A DNA stretch of 64,000 nucleotides from Roseiarcus sp963749715 (GCA_963749715.1 CAVVNR010000011.1:62001-126000), one strand, 5' to 3'. Positions 6,903 through 16,550 are shown, counted from the stretch's first letter. Numbers and translations are program-made. Notes: a model not told the origin generated them from the letters alone.

Positions 6903-9260
6903 ATGCAAGGGTTCACCCGTGTTGCCCTGATTGGCTGCGGCTGGTTTGCTTGCGTAGCGCATATTCCTGCCCTTCAGCGCCTGGAAAGAGAAGGCCGGAT
7001 AAAGCTTGTGGCACTGTGCAGCCGATCTGAAGCATCCGTCGCGCGCGCAAGCCTCTTATACGGCCGCAAGGACATCAAGCGTTACCGGTCGCTCGAACAA
7101 GCCGCCGAAGATCCTGATGTCGATCTTGTCGATCTTGTCTTACCTATCGATGCGATGCCCGATGCGATTAGGCTTTTTCTATCGGCCGGCAAGGATGTCA
7201 TCAGCGAGAAACCGTGTTCGCCGTCGGTGACAAGCGGCGTTGAGTTGATGAAGTTCTATGCCGAACTCAACCGGCAGCCCTTGTGGGCTGTCGCCGAGAA
7301 TTGGCGCTTTAAGAAGACCGTCAAGATTGTTGAGAATATCATTGCAAAGGGTACAATAGGCGAGATCCGATTCGCGGATTTCACTTATCTTGCTCTTCAA
7401 GATGCGCGCAACCTTCGATGGCGTGGATCGCCGGGATACGCGGGCGGCTTTCTCCTCGATTCCGGCGTTCATTTTGTTGCCCTGTTGCGGAAAATCGTCG
7501 GCGAGATCGAGGAGGTCAGCGCGTCGGTGAGCCAACGCCTCCCTTATTTGCCGCCCGCGGACAGCGTCACGGCGATATTGTCGTTTGCGGGCGGGGCGGA
7601 GGGAGCCTACCGCCTTTCGTTTGCGGCCGCGACGCCGGCGGGCGACCAAGGGCTCAGGCTGATCGGCGCCAATGGGACATTGCTTGCCGGCTTTCAACGC
7701 TTCAGCCGGCGGGACTTCCGCCACAATTGGATTCGCGTGCAAACCGAGGCAGGCAAGAGGTTCATTCCGGTCACAGACGATCTGTTTGTACCCGGCGGCG
7801 TTTACGAGACTCTTTCTCATTGCATCGATGCGGCTCAAAGCGGCGGCCCGTTACGGAGCACCGCGACGGAAGCCTTGCGCGACGTCGCCGTTGTCGAGGC
7901 TATGTTGGAGTCGAGCCGGCTCAAACGGCCAGTCAAGCCGGCGACGCTTTTTCCCCTTCTTCACGGACGCGCCCAGATCTTAAGGACCTACGGCGATGTC
8001 TTATGCTTCAGACCTGGTCAGGTGGTCGAATGCGCCGCGGTAGAAGACGTCTGCAACACCGTCGTTGCTGCGAGTCGTTCAGGATTAAAGGTGCGTGTCT
8101 TCGGCGCTGGATTTTCCTACGGCGCCGAGATTCTTAGCAATGACGTCGCCATTCGGCTCAATGGCCTTGCTCGTATTCGACGTTTCGATCCGATAAAGAA
8201 GAACGTTGTCGCGGATTCCGGCGTCCGCATGGGCGAACTGACAAGATTTCTGGCTCGAGCCGGTCTCTCGCTGCCGTCGCTCCCGTTTTTGACGCAAGGT
8301 TCCATTGGCGGATACGTGGCGACCGCCACGCATGGCACCAGCGCACGATGGGGCACGATGTCGGACTTCGTGCAATCCATGACTGTCGTTCTAGCGTCCG
8401 GCGAGATCAAGAAAATCGATCAGGACAGCGCGCCAGAAGTCAGGCGCGCGGCGAACGTCGCGGTTGGCTCGCTCGGCGTCATCGTCGAACTCGAACTCCA
8501 GGCGATTTCGACGCCATGGGTCAGACTCGACGAACATTCGATGACCCTCGATGATTTCTTCCTTCGGATGCCTGGCCTTATGCAACGCTACGAACATATC
8601 TGGGCGCACTGGAGCCTCGGCGACGATATCATCGTTTTGAAATGCCTCGAAGCAAGAACCGGACCGGAAAAGGGATTCAGACCTTATGTGTCAGGGGACG
8701 GACCTTTCTGGGGGGACCAGAGTTGGAGGTCCCTAGGCGTTGATCGTGCAAAGGGCGCCCTTCGTCGAATCGCAAACCTCCACCCGGCGCTGGCGCGGGC
8801 CGCAAAGGGGGCAAGAGGTCAAAGGCCGCAGCAAGTTTCAATGACCATGCAATATGCCGTCGCCGCCGCAAAAGCGCCGCTGGCGATCGAGCACTTGCGG
8901 AAGTCTGATTTCGCCAAGCTGAATCCTGGCCGGGTTCTGGAAATAAAGTTTCTGGCGAGCACCGACCAATGCTATCTTGGACCGAACGCCGGCCATGACG
9001 CCGTCCTGTTCAACACGTGGTGGACAGTAGACGATGCGATCAAACTGACTGTCTTCGATCCCTTCGAGGATGTCATGCAGCGGTTGGGCGGGCGGGCTCA
9101 CTGGGGCAAGCTGCATAAACCGCAGGACATTGGATATTTGCGGGCCGTTTATCCCGGATGGGACAGATTTGAGGCCGTCCGGGCGAGACTTGACCCCAAT
9201 CAAATGTTTGACACCTTAAATCGCGCTGTTCAAGGCGAGCCAAACGCTTTGAGCCCCTGA
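6903..9260 (+). CDS. Two-domain fusion: Gfo/Idh/MocA oxidoreductase + FAD aldonolactone-oxidase-like domain
   Basis: A 785-residue protein with a GAGGGG ribosome-binding site before ATG 6903. Residues about 5-345 are a Gfo/Idh/MocA NAD(P)-dependent dehydrogenase: RVALIGCGWF is the Rossmann glycine loop and VISEKPCS matches the family EKP motif. Residues about 365-780 are a VAO-type FAD-binding domain plus the D-arabinono-1,4-lactone oxidase C-terminal domain: VFGAGFSYGAEI and TQGSIGGYVATATHGTS form the FAD site and RAHWGKLHKP matches the ALO xHWGKxH motif. The position where covalent flavoproteins of this family carry His (GxGHS) is Phe here, so FAD is probably bound non-covalently, as in DprE1. 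No signal peptide. It lies between a Galf-transferase-like gene and glf. One reading is oxidation by the FAD domain and re-reduction by the NAD(P) domain, giving net epimerisation; substrate unknown. Confidence 0.88.
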   Translation: MQGFTRVALIGCGWFACVAHIPALQRLEREGRIKLVALCSRSEASVARASLLYGRKDIKRYRSLEQAAEDPDVDLVDLVLPIDAMPDAIRLFLSAGKDVISEKPCSPSVTSGVELMKFYAELNRQPLWAVAENWRFKKTVKIVENIIAKGTIGEIRFADFTYLALQDARNLRWRGSPGYAGGFLLDSGVHFVALLRKIVGEIEEVSASVSQRLPYLPPADSVTAILSFAGGAEGAYRLSFAAATPAGDQGLRLIGANGTLLAGFQRFSRRDFRHNWIRVQTEAGKRFIPVTDDLFVPGGVYETLSHCIDAAQSGGPLRSTATEALRDVAVVEAMLESSRLKRPVKPATLFPLLHGRAQILRTYGDVLCFRPGQVVECAAVEDVCNTVVAASRSGLKVRVFGAGFSYGAEILSNDVAIRLNGLARIRRFDPIKKNVVADSGVRMGELTRFLARAGLSLPSLPFLTQGSIGGYVATATHGTSARWGTMSDFVQSMTVVLASGEIKKIDQDSAPEVRRAANVAVGSLGVIVELELQAISTPWVRLDEHSMTLDDFFLRMPGLMQRYEHIWAHWSLGDDIIVLKCLEARTGPEKGFRPYVSGDGPFWGDQSWRSLGVDRAKGALRRIANLHPALARAAKGARGQRPQQVSMTMQYAVAAAKAPLAIEHLRKSDFAKLNPGRVLEIKFLASTDQCYLGPNAGHDAVLFNTWWTVDDAIKLTVFDPFEDVMQRLGGRAHWGKLHKPQDIGYLRAVYPGWDRFEAVRARLDPNQMFDTLNRAVQGEPNALSP

Positions 9261-9290
9261 TCGATTGCGGCCGCCCGAAACGTGCAACCG

Positions 9291-10445
9291 TCAATAAGTT
9301 TTGAGCGGCGGCACAAAAAACACCGGAATATCCGTCTCCTCGGCGATATGTTTGAGCATCGCGTCGGCGGCTGACAGCGCTTCGCCGATCGTCACATCCA
9401 TATCCAGATAGCGATACGAGCCAAGCCGACCGACAAAAGTAACGCCGCGAGTCGCGACCGCCCGATCGACATATGCCTTCAGCATCGCCTCTTCGTCGGT
9501 CTGTCGAATCGGATAGTAGGGAATGTCGTTAGGGCCGCAGAATCGGCTGAATTCGCGGTAGAGTATCGTGTCTTCAAATTGATCCTTCTCCCACGGAGCG
9601 AAATGCTTGTGCTCCGTCACGCGGGTGTAAGGGGTGGCCTCGTCGCAATAGTTGACGACCGCCGTGCCTTGGTAATCGCCGTTGGCTCGGAAGATCTCGA
9701 AATCCAGCGTGCGATAGCCAAGCCTGCCCAGATCGTAGCCGAAATAGCGATCGATCGGGCCGCTGTAGACGACGTGAGCGAACGGCTCGGTCATATCCTC
9801 GAACCGCGCGCCCAGTCGCAACTCGAGGTTTGGGGTGTCGAGAATGGCCGCGACCAATTCCGTGTAACCGCGCTCAGGCATCGCTTGATGGGGGTGGGCG
9901 AAATAGCTGTCGTCGTAATTGAAGCGAAGGGGCAGGCGCTTGAGGATCGACGCCGGCAGTTGCGCCGGATCGAGGCCCCATTGCTTGCGGGTATAGCCGC
10001 GGAAGAAAGCCTCGTAGAGCTCGGCGCCAATCATGCTGAGCGCCTGCTCCTCGAAATTGGCCGGGTTTGGAATCCGCCGCGTCTTCGCGGCGACAAATGC
10101 GCGCGCTTCCTCCGGGCCCATGACCTTGCGGAAAAACTGGTTTATGGTCAGGAGGTTAACCGGCAGCGAGTAGACCATTCCCCCGGCGACCGCCTGCACC
10201 CGGTGACGGTAGGGACGCATGACGCCGAATCGCTGAACATAGCCCCAGACGCGCTCGTCGCCGGTGTGGAATATATGGGGGCCGTAGACATGCGTCATGA
10301 CGCCGGTCCGCGGGTCGCGCTCCGAATGACAGTTGCCGGCGACATGCGGGCGCTCGTCGATCACCAGGACTTGGCGCCCCGCCTCGGCGAGCGCGCGGCC
10401 GATAACGGCGCCGCTAAATCCGGCGCCGACGATGCAATACCTCAT
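9291..10445 (-). CDS. glf: UDP-galactopyranose mutase
   Basis: A 384-residue flavoenzyme interconverting UDP-galactopyranose and UDP-galactofuranose in the cytosol. MRYCIVGAGFSGAVIGRAL is the N-terminal FAD Rossmann motif; HVYGPHIFHT and the VYSLPVNLLTINQFF region are typical of the family, and length matches (370-390). It is convergent with the fusion gene (30-base gap) and co-directional with the polymerase upstream (gap about 90 bases). With the GlfT-like transferase it forms a minimal galactofuranose donor-plus-transferase pair, which is the best clue to the chemistry of the local polymer. Confidence 0.95.
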   Translation of the reverse strand: MRYCIVGAGFSGAVIGRALAEAGRQVLVIDERPHVAGNCHSERDPRTGVMTHVYGPHIFHTGDERVWGYVQRFGVMRPYRHRVQAVAGGMVYSLPVNLLTINQFFRKVMGPEEARAFVAAKTRRIPNPANFEEQALSMIGAELYEAFFRGYTRKQWGLDPAQLPASILKRLPLRFNYDDSYFAHPHQAMPERGYTELVAAILDTPNLELRLGARFEDMTEPFAHVVYSGPIDRYFGYDLGRLGYRTLDFEIFRANGDYQGTAVVNYCDEATPYTRVTEHKHFAPWEKDQFEDTILYREFSRFCGPNDIPYYPIRQTDEEAMLKAYVDRAVATRGVTFVGRLGSYRYLDMDVTIGEALSAADAMLKHIAEETDIPVFFVPPLKTY

Positions 10446-10535
10446 GCAGGCTGGTTCCGCTTAATTGAAGAAAGCAGACAGCGATCACGGATCGACGTCA
10501 AGTCCACACGAGCGCGCATCCTGCCTTGAGTGCAA

Positions 10536-12179
10536 TCATGTTGCCTCAAGGCCGCGTCGATCAGCCGCGTAATACGGTCTTCGTTGCGATCTATAGCCTC
10601 GAAACTCCTTAACATGCTTCTTTGCATATTCGTAATTCAGAACGATGACGAGAGCTAGCAGGGAAAACATCAGCATGTGGTTTTCCCGTTGCGATAGAAC
10701 AAGCCGGTAGAGAGTGAACGCGAGGAAGCTGCAGGCCAACGCGCCCTGAACCGCGCCCAGTTCAGTCAAGTCGGCGAGATAACCTCGGACGCCGTACCAA
10801 ATGGGCAGGCACGACAGTCCGGCGAAAAACACAAGTCCGGGAACGCCTGTCTCAAGGAGAAGCGAAATGACATAGCTGTCGATTGACGAGCCGATATCGA
10901 ACCCCCCGGTCACGAAACCGTGCCCGGTGATGGGATTTGATTTGATGAGGGGCCACGCCTCCCTCCATTGCTCCCATCGTCCGTCCGTGCTGGCGACTTC
11001 CGCGCCGCCCCCGAGCACGAGATTGTGGGCTCTTTTCCAATAAAGGATAAGCATGATCACAACGGCGAAGGAGATCACGGCCATCAGGCCGACAAGCGCC
11101 GGCGCCAGGCTCGCCCTGTTGATCAGCGCCTTGCGAATTGCCCAGAGAGTGACGAACACCGCCATCGACGCGAGAAATCCGACATAGGCGCCGCGCGAGC
11201 CCGAAACAAAAATCCCGACAACTCCCCCAAGCACGACCGCCCAGCCGAGGCATCTCTCGAACAGGTTCTGTCTGTGCAGAGCGAAAAATAGGCCAATCGG
11301 GATGACGATAATCTCAAACTCTCCGAAAGAGAGCGCGACGATAAATGTCGACGACGCCCTGTATAGCCCATTCCGGTAATTGGTGGCGTCGCCGCCGGAA
11401 ATCACCTGCAGCACCGGGTTATTCTGGATAAGGGACGCCAGCATGCTCTTTGGGAAGACATCGGCGAAAAAACGATGACGAAGGAAAAATTCCAACACCC
11501 CAGCCGCGGTATTGAAGACGGCGCAGAAACACAGGATCTTCAATATAAATATTGCGTCATCTTTATCCCTCGCCAAATATAGCAATGCAAGGAACGGTAC
11601 GTACCACGATAGCACCGAGTCCGTCAGAGCGGACAAAGATTCCCCAGGAAGCGGCGATGAAAAAATGGAAATGATCGCCATGGCGAGATAGCCGGCCGCG
11701 CAGGCGACCAGCAGTAACGATGAGCGAGCATGAGTCGCAATTCGTCCCCGGACCGCTGACGAACTCGAGAGGGCAAGAAGGAACGGCACGATAAGCGCGA
11801 AGGTGGCGATACGACGGGCCGAGATCCAGGGCAGCGGGCCGAACTGGACGGTGTAATAGTAAGGAATGCAAAGGTCGGCGATCAGCATGACGAAGAATGT
11901 CTTGCGAATGAGCGCCGGGTAAACGAGCGGCACTTCCGGCATCACCCACAGCAGCACGACCCCGACCGCCGCAACAATGCCGATAGCGCCCAAGGGCGGC
12001 AGAATGACCGCCGCGAAGCCAACAATCGTTCCCAGGACCACCGCCGCCGCGGCCCATGCGAGGCTCGGCGCGAGCTGGCGAAGGAGGCCCGGCGCGGCGC
12101 GCGCGGCCAGTCTTGTTTCCGCCATCGCCACCAAGGCGACTTGAGACAGGGCGAACCGGCTCCCGATCCGAATTGTCAT
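10536..12179 (-). CDS. O-antigen ligase/polymerase family membrane protein (Wzy/WaaL-like)
   Basis: This protein of about 547 residues is nearly all hydrophobic helices (about 12) with a large periplasmic loop. GIFVSGSRGAYVGF and the region TDGRWEQWREAWPLIKSNPITGHG match the Wzy_C signature (SRGA..; R...W..A......P..G.G), which joins or polymerises polysaccharide units on the periplasmic side. I used ATG 12179 (MTIRIGSRFALSQVALVAMAE) with GGGAG upstream; the frame is open a further 34 codons and another Met lies 18 residues downstream, so the exact start is uncertain. Pairs logically with the Wzx at 4019-5521. Polymerase and ligase cannot be separated by sequence alone. Confidence 0.85.
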   Translation of the reverse strand: MTIRIGSRFALSQVALVAMAETRLAARAAPGLLRQLAPSLAWAAAAVVLGTIVGFAAVILPPLGAIGIVAAVGVVLLWVMPEVPLVYPALIRKTFFVMLIADLCIPYYYTVQFGPLPWISARRIATFALIVPFLLALSSSSAVRGRIATHARSSLLLVACAAGYLAMAIISIFSSPLPGESLSALTDSVLSWYVPFLALLYLARDKDDAIFILKILCFCAVFNTAAGVLEFFLRHRFFADVFPKSMLASLIQNNPVLQVISGGDATNYRNGLYRASSTFIVALSFGEFEIIVIPIGLFFALHRQNLFERCLGWAVVLGGVVGIFVSGSRGAYVGFLASMAVFVTLWAIRKALINRASLAPALVGLMAVISFAVVIMLILYWKRAHNLVLGGGAEVASTDGRWEQWREAWPLIKSNPITGHGFVTGGFDIGSSIDSYVISLLLETGVPGLVFFAGLSCLPIWYGVRGYLADLTELGAVQGALACSFLAFTLYRLVLSQRENHMLMFSLLALVIVLNYEYAKKHVKEFRGYRSQRRPYYAADRRGLEAT

Positions 12180-13359
12180 GCCAGTCGAACTCCCGATCAC
12201 TCTTGCGGTTGCGATTGTCGCCGCGTCTCGTCCGATGCGCGATTCAAAACGCCTACCCGCGTTGCTCGCCGTTCCTGTCACACATATTCGTTAGCGGCGC
12301 GCCAAAACGACCTCGTGTTGAATCTCGATGCGCGCCGCCCAAAGCCGGGCGCGACACTGAAATCATGAACGCCAGGCGCGCGTCAATCGCAACGCTCCTC
12401 ATGCGTGACGGCCAACCGCGCCTGGGCGGAGGGTGTTCGCCAGCACTCTTTATCAGACCTTACCCGTATTTTCAAAGCCGATCCCAAAATTATCCTAATC
12501 CAGCCAAGCCTAGACCATGCCGGGCCAAAGGAAATCAAAGAAAAGGGCTTGGATTTCCTTGGATCGCTTTCGCGGAATTCGGCCTTTTCCGCGGGTTACG
12601 CCGACCCCTGGGGCGAAAAAATCTTTCTCCTGCTCCTTGCCTCGCCGCGAGCCTCCCGCCTGGGCGCCTCTATCCGATGACAGGGTCAAGGTACCATAAT
12701 TTCTGATTTTCGCAAGGACAATCTGAGCTCTTACAGCGTTAGCTATTGGCAGTGAGAGATTCGGACCATGGCGGGATTCGCGGACGGCTCTCATCGCGTC
12801 TTGGCGGGGCTTGTCCCGGCCATCCATGCGGTTCGGCGAATCGAAACGTCCGCAAGCGAGCAGCAAGCGCGAAAAGCCTTGCAACTGTCTGCCTTTACGA
12901 TCGCGGTTGCGCCAATGCGGGACGCGTCTTTGCAGCGGCGCGGCGTGCATGGTGGCCGGGACAAGCCCGGCCATGACGGCAAGGGTTCGAGGCGCAATCG
13001 GCAAATCCGCCGACCAACAGCTAACGCGATGAGCGCCACAATTTGACAGGTTATGGCCTTGGTCATTGGCCGCAACGAATTCCGGACGCGCCGCCAGGAG
13101 CCACCGTGGATCGAAGCCGCCCCTCGGCAGCGGCAATCGACGAACACGCAACCTCCGTACAACCGCCACAATAATTCGGAGCAGCGCAAGGCGTTGCTGG
13201 TTAGGAGCGAAGCGGCGGGGTGCGATGGAGATCACAGACGACGAGCGCTGCCCAGGTAAACACTGTTGCGTACCTGTACAAAACAATTTAGCCTTCTGAA
13301 TTTTGGTGGATCGACGTTCGGTCAGAGCCAAAGGCGCCAATCAAAAGGGGGGGACCGCG
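12180..13359. other. Long intergenic region with palindromic repeat
   Basis: 1,180 bases without a supported gene between the divergent polymerase and the secreted repeat protein. Frames of 60-276 codons exist on both strands but have Arg/Pro-biased, non-protein-like composition; several are the spurious 'MAGLVPAIHA' type encoded by the repeat listed at 12803-12979. Promoters for both flanking genes must lie here. A GGGGGGGA purine run at about 13347-13353 serves the next gene. Confidence 0.5.
12803..12979. repeat. REP-like inverted element, copy 1
   Basis: Two arms, GGGGCTTGTCCCGGCCATCC (about 12806-12826) and its near-exact inverse GGCCGGGACAAGCCCGGCC (about 12954-12972), enclose about 130 bases. 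The same paired arrangement recurs at 48843-49017. Such elements are abundant between genes in Hyphomicrobiales and generate spurious 'MAGLVPAIHA' ORFs. No transposase is encoded. Confidence 0.75.
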
Positions 13360-16300
13360 ATGTTCAGGCTGCCCAAGAGTTGTCGGCTCGACGCCGACGA
13401 TCAGGACGCGGACAATGCGTCCACGCTCGATCGGTTCAATCAAGATGACGGCCGGTCTTCGTTGGAATCCTTCAACCCCTTTGGCACGGACCCACTCGAC
13501 TGGACTCCGCGGGCCTATGGCGGCGGCGTCGGCTCGCCATGGCGTTTGGATGGGGGCGCGACCCTCGCGCTATCCCGGGCGTCCGCCGTTGGAGACGCCT
13601 CCCATTCGCCTTCCGCGGGGGGTTCGTCGGCCAGCGGCTGGCGCCAGTCCGGGTCTTCGTCGGGCGGCGCCGGTGAGACGGCGGCCCCGCACGGCCTTTC
13701 CTCGCCGACAAGCGCTGCGGCGTGGTCTTCCTCGAGCGTTGCGAGCGCGGTCGGCCTATCCTCGGCGACCAGCGGAGCGCCGGGACCCTCCTCTTCCGGC
13801 GTCTCTGCTCAGACGGTCAGCACGAGCGGCAGCGGGCTCGTTTTCGACAACACCTATACGTCGAGTTGCACCGCAGCCTACATCGCTTGCATCGTCGCCG
13901 CCGAGAAACAGCTCGAGAGCCTGTTCACCAGCGCGCTCACCGTCAACGAAACGTTCGGACTCGCGCCGTTAGGGAAGGGCGCCGCCGCGACAAATAACGC
14001 TTCCGTCAAGGTTACGGTCAGCTATTCCCAGCTCAAGTCCAAGCTCTTAAAGTTTGCGCCGGGCGACGTACTCCCCGGAGCCGATCCCTCGGGCGGCAAA
14101 GGCTTCAAGCTCCCGGTGGCTTATGCCCGGTTTCTGGGTTTGACCATGTCGGCGCCCTCGACCGACGACACCGTCACCCTGAACAGCAATATCAAGTGGG
14201 CTTTCGCACAGGACGCGATCAACGCCCTCACCCATGAGCTCAGCGAGGGCGCATTGGGCCGGGTTGGCGGCCTCGGCGACCAGAATGGCAAGTGGAGCAC
14301 GATGGATCTGTTCCGCTACACCGCCGCGGGTGTCTACGACACCACCGATGGTCGGGATGGACAGCCAACCTACTTCTCTTCCGACGGCGGCGCGGCCACG
14401 TCGGCGTCGGCCGGCCTGTCTTTCTACAACGAGTACAACGGCTCCACCTACAAGAGCAACGGCGATCCCGACGATTGGAACCAGAACGCCGTGTTCGGCG
14501 GCAATGGCGCAGGCGAAACCTACAGCTTGTCTCAGACCGAGCTCGACGTGATTGCGGCGCTCGGCTGGAAAGTTGCGCTGCCCCAGGAAATCATGACGAC
14601 TTCGGGCAACTGGGAGACGCCGACCAACTGGATCGACGGCTTCATGCCGATCACTCCCGAAGACGCGTTCATCGGCGTGCTGAACAACGTCAGCGCGACG
14701 CTCACCTCGAAAGTGACGGTCAACAGCATCGGCACGAACGCAGCCAGCACGCTCGAGATCAGCAGCGGCGGCCATCTGACGGCGACCAACGGAACGGCTC
14801 TCAATCCTGCCGACACTTCCACGCTTGCGAGCGGCAACCTCGGCGCGATCGACGTCGACACCGGTTCGACGCTCACGATCGGCGACACGTTCGACAACGA
14901 AGGCTCGACGACCGTTGGCGTTATCCTCAGCAGCGCCGGGGGCAACGGCTCCCTCGTCCTCAATGGCACGGTGACGCTGAGCGGCTTCGGCGCGCTCAAC
15001 CTTGGGCAGCAGAGCGGCACGTTCCAAGCCAACAGCACGGGCTCAATCACCGGCGGCGGCCTCGTCAACGTGAACAACACGATCGCCGGCGGGGGGACGA
15101 TCGACCTCTCGAGCTTCGACAATCAATCGAGCGGGACGGTGGACGCCGATCAGGACGAGGGAAACTGGCTGCAGATCATCGCCTCCAACTTCACCAACGA
15201 AGGCGCGATGACAGTCGAGTCGCGTTCGGTTCTCGATCTCGGTCGCGACGGCGGCACGGGGTCGCTGACCAACACCGGCACAATCGCGATCCAGAGCGAA
15301 GGGGATCTCGCGATCAGCGGCGCCTACACCATCGCCGGGGGCGGCGGGATCGGATTCGAGGGCGCCGGCGCCGACATCACCAGCGACGGGACCGCGCCGG
15401 CGACGTTCATCAACCAAAACACGATCGTTGTGACCTCCTCCGGACAGATCGGCGACGAGGGGAACTCCGGGCCCAACGATCTGACGTTCTACAACAATGG
15501 AATAGCCGTGGCGTCCGGCTCGGGCGTCACGTTGACGCTCAACACGGGCGGCAATGTGATCGGCGACGGCGGCGGCACGCTCGGCGCCGAGAGCGGCGCG
15601 ACCCTTGCGATCGATTCCAACGTCGACACCGGGGAAGTCAGTTTTGGATCACCCCCTCCGCCTGGAGGAACGATCGAAGCCTATTCCGGCGGTACGGTCA
15701 TCCTCTCGGCCGCCGTCGCGGATTATTTGGTCGGATTTTCCTCCGTGTCCGGTCAGGTCGTTATCGACGGCGGCACGTTCGAGATGCTCGCCGGCTCCTC
15801 AGTCAGCGTTCCGATCGAATTCACCAGCAGCGGGGGAACGCTCGAGCTCTTCAGCATCACGTCGGCGGTCAATGTCAGCGGTTCGAACGGCACGGTCGAC
15901 TTGACCAGTTCGAAGGTCTCGATCTCCGGAGGCAAGGACACGATCACGTTCAAGGGCGGCTCTGGCAATGTGGCGAACCTCTCCGATACCGGCGGCTCGC
16001 CGGACGCGGTCACCGGCGCGAATGGCGCGATCAATCTGACCAGCGCGAGCATTTCGCTGTCCGGTTCGAACGACACGATCGCGGCGGGCTCGGGCGACAC
16101 GATCACGCTGAAGAAGGGGACGGGAGAGACGATCAGCGGCTCGGCCTTCACGGTCAAAGGCGGGAGCGGGACGGGGTTCAAGATCGAGGGGACCGGCGAC
16201 GTCGTCTACGCGGGACTCAACGATGCGATCGCCGACGGCGGCTCGTCCGCCCTGTTCAAGATCAACTCGAATGTCGGCAGTCTCTCCATCTCCGGCTTCG

Positions 16301-16497
16301 GGGCGGATTCGGCCGGGGTCATCGATCTCCTTAAAGGCGTCGGCGGCTACAAGACCGCCGGCGCCGCGTCCCAAGCGCTGATCAGCGACGGGCACGGCGG
16401 CAGCCTGCTTTCTCTGGCGTCGACCGGCGACGGTTCGATCGATTTCCTCAGCGTCAAGCCGTCATCTCTCACCTCCGGCAATTTCAAGATCGGATGA
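13360..16497 (+). CDS. Large NF038122-like metalloprotease-domain protein with beta-repeat C-terminus
   Basis: A 1,045-residue protein starting at ATG 13360 just after a strong purine-rich ribosome-binding site. Residues about 1-150 are Ser/Gly-rich and lack a Sec signal. Residues about 160-410 are a putative metalloprotease-like domain: INALTHELSEGALGRVGGLG carries an HExxE motif (compare HEISE..GR in the NF038122 family), followed by a Trp/Asp-rich stretch ending LDVIAALGWK, as in secreted peptidases. Residues about 425-1045 are Thr/Ser/Gly/Asn-rich beta-strand repeats (GSLTNTGTI, GTVTLSGFGALNLG, SLSGSNDTI patterns) as in bacterial adhesins. Absence of a signal peptide and a repetitive acidic C-terminus suggest type I secretion, but no ABC exporter lies nearby and no clear GGxGxDxxx RTX nonapeptides are seen. 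Function at the surface, e.g. biofilm or adhesion, is inference. Confidence 0.72.
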   Translation: MFRLPKSCRLDADDQDADNASTLDRFNQDDGRSSLESFNPFGTDPLDWTPRAYGGGVGSPWRLDGGATLALSRASAVGDASHSPSAGGSSASGWRQSGSSSGGAGETAAPHGLSSPTSAAAWSSSSVASAVGLSSATSGAPGPSSSGVSAQTVSTSGSGLVFDNTYTSSCTAAYIACIVAAEKQLESLFTSALTVNETFGLAPLGKGAAATNNASVKVTVSYSQLKSKLLKFAPGDVLPGADPSGGKGFKLPVAYARFLGLTMSAPSTDDTVTLNSNIKWAFAQDAINALTHELSEGALGRVGGLGDQNGKWSTMDLFRYTAAGVYDTTDGRDGQPTYFSSDGGAATSASAGLSFYNEYNGSTYKSNGDPDDWNQNAVFGGNGAGETYSLSQTELDVIAALGWKVALPQEIMTTSGNWETPTNWIDGFMPITPEDAFIGVLNNVSATLTSKVTVNSIGTNAASTLEISSGGHLTATNGTALNPADTSTLASGNLGAIDVDTGSTLTIGDTFDNEGSTTVGVILSSAGGNGSLVLNGTVTLSGFGALNLGQQSGTFQANSTGSITGGGLVNVNNTIAGGGTIDLSSFDNQSSGTVDADQDEGNWLQIIASNFTNEGAMTVESRSVLDLGRDGGTGSLTNTGTIAIQSEGDLAISGAYTIAGGGGIGFEGAGADITSDGTAPATFINQNTIVVTSSGQIGDEGNSGPNDLTFYNNGIAVASGSGVTLTLNTGGNVIGDGGGTLGAESGATLAIDSNVDTGEVSFGSPPPPGGTIEAYSGGTVILSAAVADYLVGFSSVSGQVVIDGGTFEMLAGSSVSVPIEFTSSGGTLELFSITSAVNVSGSNGTVDLTSSKVSISGGKDTITFKGGSGNVANLSDTGGSPDAVTGANGAINLTSASISLSGSNDTIAAGSGDTITLKKGTGETISGSAFTVKGGSGTGFKIEGTGDVVYAGLNDAIADGGSSALFKINSNVGSLSISGFGADSAGVIDLLKGVGGYKTAGAASQALISDGHGGSLLSLASTGDGSIDFLSVKPSSLTSGNFKIG

Positions 16498-16550
16498 CGA
16501 ACCGGACGAGCAATCTCCAAAAGGAGCCGCAAAATGTCCGGGCGAAGCCT

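Noticed and set aside
12510..13340. 276-codon frame on the minus strand with a MAGLVPATMHAA segment
   Set aside because: Generated by a REP-like repeat; composition and lack of ribosome-binding site are not those of a gene.
14047..15027. 326-codon antisense frame in the repeat protein
   Set aside because: Antisense shadow in GC-rich DNA without motifs or a ribosome-binding site.
14292..16334. 680-codon plus-strand frame overlapping the repeat protein
   Set aside because: An Arg-rich shadow of the repeat protein in another frame; the 13360 frame has the motifs and the start site.
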